Source of the DNA: G020353235 sp035528295
Lineage (GTDB): Bacteria; Chloroflexota; Dehalococcoidia; Dehalococcoidales; JAUYDJ01
Reading direction: 5' to 3'
DNA: 7,427 nt
Assembly: GCA_035528295.1 (NCBI GenBank)
Contig: DATKYY010000078.1
Span: 1-7,427, forward strand
Part shown: positions 5,801 to 7,427 of the stretch, one piece after another
Layout: each line of letters starts with the position of its first letter
How positions within the stretch are numbered: the first letter of the stretch is position 1
Translations under genes and position numbers: made by a program
Notes under the pieces: model-generated
The model's database searches: none
Seen by the model: only the letters and a program-made list of their open reading frames with translations
Told to the model about the DNA's origin: nothing

Positions 5801-6676
5801 TTAACTCTCCTTACTTTTCACATACTTGCCGATTATCAGGGCTAGCTTTTTCTTCACTTCGGGCGGTATTGCCTCCGGTACGGTGACAATTGCCGTCGCC
5901 AGGGCGTGGGCGCACTCACAGTCGCGCTTCTTGGGTATCCGGCTCACCGCCAGCTTGATAATCCGCTTGGTATTATCCATATTCTTACTCATGGTGTTTA
6001 AAATGAGCTCGATGGTCACCGGCTCGCTTCTCTCCAGCCAGCTATCGTAGTCAGTGACACAGCCGATAACGGCATAGCAGATTTCGGCTTCCCGCGCCAG
6101 CTTGGCTTCAGGTAGCGCCGTCATACCGATAATATCCGCCCCCCATGAGCGGTAGAGCCTTGACTCGGCCCGGGTGGAGAAAGCCGGCCCCTCCATACAG
6201 ACATAGGTGCCACCAAGATGAACCTTAGTCCCCACCTCCTGCGCCGCCTGATAGATAATCTGGCTTAAATTGGGGCAAAACGGGTCGGCAAAGGGTATGT
6301 GGGCGACGATGCCCTCGCCAAAGAATGAATTTACCCTGAGGCGGGTGCGGTCAATTATCTGGTCCGGGATAAGTAGCTCTCCCGGCTTTATATCTTTCTT
6401 AAAGCTCCCCGCCGAGCAGACGGCGATGATATGCTCCACCCCCAGCGACTTCAGGGCGTAGATATTGGCTCTCACCGGCAGCTCGGTGGGCATGATGCGG
6501 TGCCCCCAGCCGTGGCGGGGCAGAAAGGCAATCCCCACCCCCTCCAGCCGGCCCACAATTAACTTATTGCTCGGCTTGCCGAAGGGAGTATTTATCTCAA
6601 CTTCCTCAATATCGGCCATCCCCTCAATATCATAAAGTCCCGTCCCCCCAATCACCCCAATCTTAGCCTCAGGCAT
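5801..6676 (-). CDS. mtnP: S-methyl-5'-thioadenosine phosphorylase
   Basis: Phosphorolyses methylthioadenosine, the by-product of polyamine synthesis and other SAM reactions, to adenine and 5-methylthioribose-1-phosphate. The 291-residue protein belongs to the PNP/MTAP family. From the ATG, the phosphate-binding GGTGLY is at 10-15, LPRHGWGHR at 52-60, the CSAGS segment near 87-91, EGPAFSTRAES at 162-172, GMTALPEAKLARE at 184-196, and TDYDSW at 208-213. The DYD pair (Asp209, Asp211) is the signature of 6-aminopurine specificity, so this is an MTA or adenosine-type enzyme and not a guanosine/inosine PNP. The ATG at 6676 is preferred over the TTG at 6679 because GGAGG lies six bases before the ATG and only three before the TTG. 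The mtnA stop is 12 bases upstream, so the product can pass directly to MtnA. Confidence 0.95.
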   Translation of the reverse strand: MPEAKIGVIGGTGLYDIEGMADIEEVEINTPFGKPSNKLIVGRLEGVGIAFLPRHGWGHRIMPTELPVRANIYALKSLGVEHIIAVCSAGSFKKDIKPGELLIPDQIIDRTRLRVNSFFGEGIVAHIPFADPFCPNLSQIIYQAAQEVGTKVHLGGTYVCMEGPAFSTRAESRLYRSWGADIIGMTALPEAKLAREAEICYAVIGCVTDYDSWLERSEPVTIELILNTMSKNMDNTKRIIKLAVSRIPKKRDCECAHALATAIVTVPEAIPPEVKKKLALIIGKYVKSKES

Positions 6677-6682
6677 CAAGAA

Positions 6683-6689
6683 CCTCCTT
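6683..6689 (-). promoter_or_regulatory. Strong ribosome binding site deciding the mtnP start
   Basis: AAGGAGG on the minus strand, touching the TGA stop of mtnA (6689-6691). The six-base spacer to ATG 6676 is optimal, whereas TTG at 6679 would leave only three bases. The overlap with the mtnA stop suggests coupled translation of the two genes. Confidence 0.8.
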
Positions 6690-7427
6690 CACTTACAGAC
6701 CTTATTAATCCCCTCCCCGTATGGCGGTTTAATTATACCACTCTCGGTTATGATGGCAGTTATGTACTTATTCGGGGTGACATCAAAGGCGGGGTTCTGC
6801 GCTTTGATGCCGGCGGGGGCGATAGCCACCCCCTGAATATGGGTTACCTCATCCTGGCTCCTCTGCTCAATGGGGATTTCCTCCCCCGTTTTAAGCTCAG
6901 GGTCAATGGTGGTGGTGGGGGCGGCAACATAGAAGGGAATCCGGTGCTCTTTAGCCAGCACCGCCAGGGTGTAGGTGCCGATTTTGTTGGCGGTGTCGCC
7001 GTTGCCGGCGATGCGGTCAGCGCCGACAATGACGCAGTTAATGTCGCCCCGCTGCATAAAATAGCCCGCCATAGAATCGGTGATGAGATTAAAGGGAATG
7101 CCCGCTTTCTTTAATTCCCAGGTGGTGAGGCGCGCCCCCTGTAATAGCGGGCGGGTCTCGGTGGCCAAGACCCTGATTTTTTTGCCCTGCTCAAAGGCGC
7201 GGATAATCACCCCCAGCGCGGTGCCGTAGCCGGTGGTGGCCAGCGGTCCGGTATTGCAGTGGGTCAGGATAGTAAAGCCATCTTTAATCAGCCCGGCACC
7301 GGACTCGCTTAACTTTCGGGTCGCCTCCGCCTCTTCATTGTGTATCCTGATGGCTTCCGCGGTAAGCGCCTTTTTAATCTCATCAATACTTTTCCCAGAT
7401 TCAGCCACCTGCTTCATGCGGCCAAGC
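6689..7427 (-). CDS. mtnA: S-methyl-5-thioribose-1-phosphate isomerase, N-terminus cut by window edge
   Basis: Converts 5-methylthioribose-1-phosphate, the MtnP product, to 5-methylthioribulose-1-phosphate. The 245 visible residues cover the C-terminal two-thirds of a family usually about 340-350 long, so about 100 N-terminal residues and the start codon lie beyond the right edge. Numbered from the first whole codon (7426), THCNTGPLATTGYGTALG spans 55-72 with the catalytic Cys57, ETRPLLQGARLTTWEL spans 90-105, and GADRIAGNGDTANKIGTY spans 135-152 with the catalytic Asp137. The eIF2B-alpha-like fold also includes ribose-1,5-bisphosphate isomerase, but these motifs and the adjacent mtnP favour MtnA. 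The frame continues open past the ATG at 7417, which is internal. The stop at 6689-6691 overlaps the mtnP ribosome site. Confidence 0.95.
   Translation of the reverse strand, partial: LGRMKQVAESGKSIDEIKKALTAEAIRIHNEEAEATRKLSESGAGLIKDGFTILTHCNTGPLATTGYGTALGVIIRAFEQGKKIRVLATETRPLLQGARLTTWELKKAGIPFNLITDSMAGYFMQRGDINCVIVGADRIAGNGDTANKIGTYTLAVLAKEHRIPFYVAAPTTTIDPELKTGEEIPIEQRSQDEVTHIQGVAIAPAGIKAQNPAFDVTPNKYITAIITESGIIKPPYGEGINKVCK

Noticed and set aside
6677..6679. TTG as the mtnP start, giving one extra N-terminal residue
   Set aside because: The ATG at 6676 sits six bases from a strong GGAGG; the TTG would be only three bases away.
7415..7417. ATG as the start of mtnA
   Set aside because: The frame stays open to the window edge, and about 100 family residues would be missing. 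This Met is internal.

Overview
The window is a tightly packed run of nine genes, all on the minus strand, read from right to left. Both end genes are cut by the window edges. Gene spacing is 7 to 21 bases, with one 4-base overlap, so the run looks like a single operon. Its promoter should lie beyond the right edge and its terminator beyond the left edge. I see no rRNA, tRNA, CRISPR array, insertion sequence or long repeat. No stretch over 300 bases lacks a gene. The largest gap between confidently called genes is 119 bases (4422-4540), and a small basic ORF fills most of it.

Order of transcription: mtnA (cut at its 5' end; methylthioribose-1-phosphate isomerase), mtnP (methylthioadenosine phosphorylase), a short MetE-type 'core' methionine synthase, a 67-residue cysteine-rich DUF6485-like protein, a possible 33-residue basic peptide, a THEP1-type nucleoside triphosphatase, a fused aminoglycoside-phosphotransferase-like/P-loop kinase, ahcY (adenosylhomocysteinase), and metK (S-adenosylmethionine synthetase, TTG start, cut at its 3' end).

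The recognisable enzymes form the activated-methyl cycle. MetK makes SAM, AhcY splits the S-adenosylhomocysteine left by methyltransferases, and the core methionine synthase would re-methylate homocysteine. MtnP and MtnA process methylthioadenosine, the other SAM by-product. Four less understood genes sit in a block between the two halves of the cycle. This makes them candidates for a role in methyl-donor, metal or cofactor supply, or in by-product handling; that is inference from position only.

The organism is probably an anaerobic bacterium with corrinoid-based C1 metabolism. Reasons are the core methionine synthase without a folate-binding half, the short AhcY with a GYGWCGHG-type NAD loop, THEP1 and the DUF6485-like protein. 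GC content looks moderate to high (mid-50s percent by eye). Chloroflexota of the Dehalococcoidia type would fit, because a core MetE has been characterised in Dehalococcoides, but this is an inference and other deep-branching anaerobes are possible.
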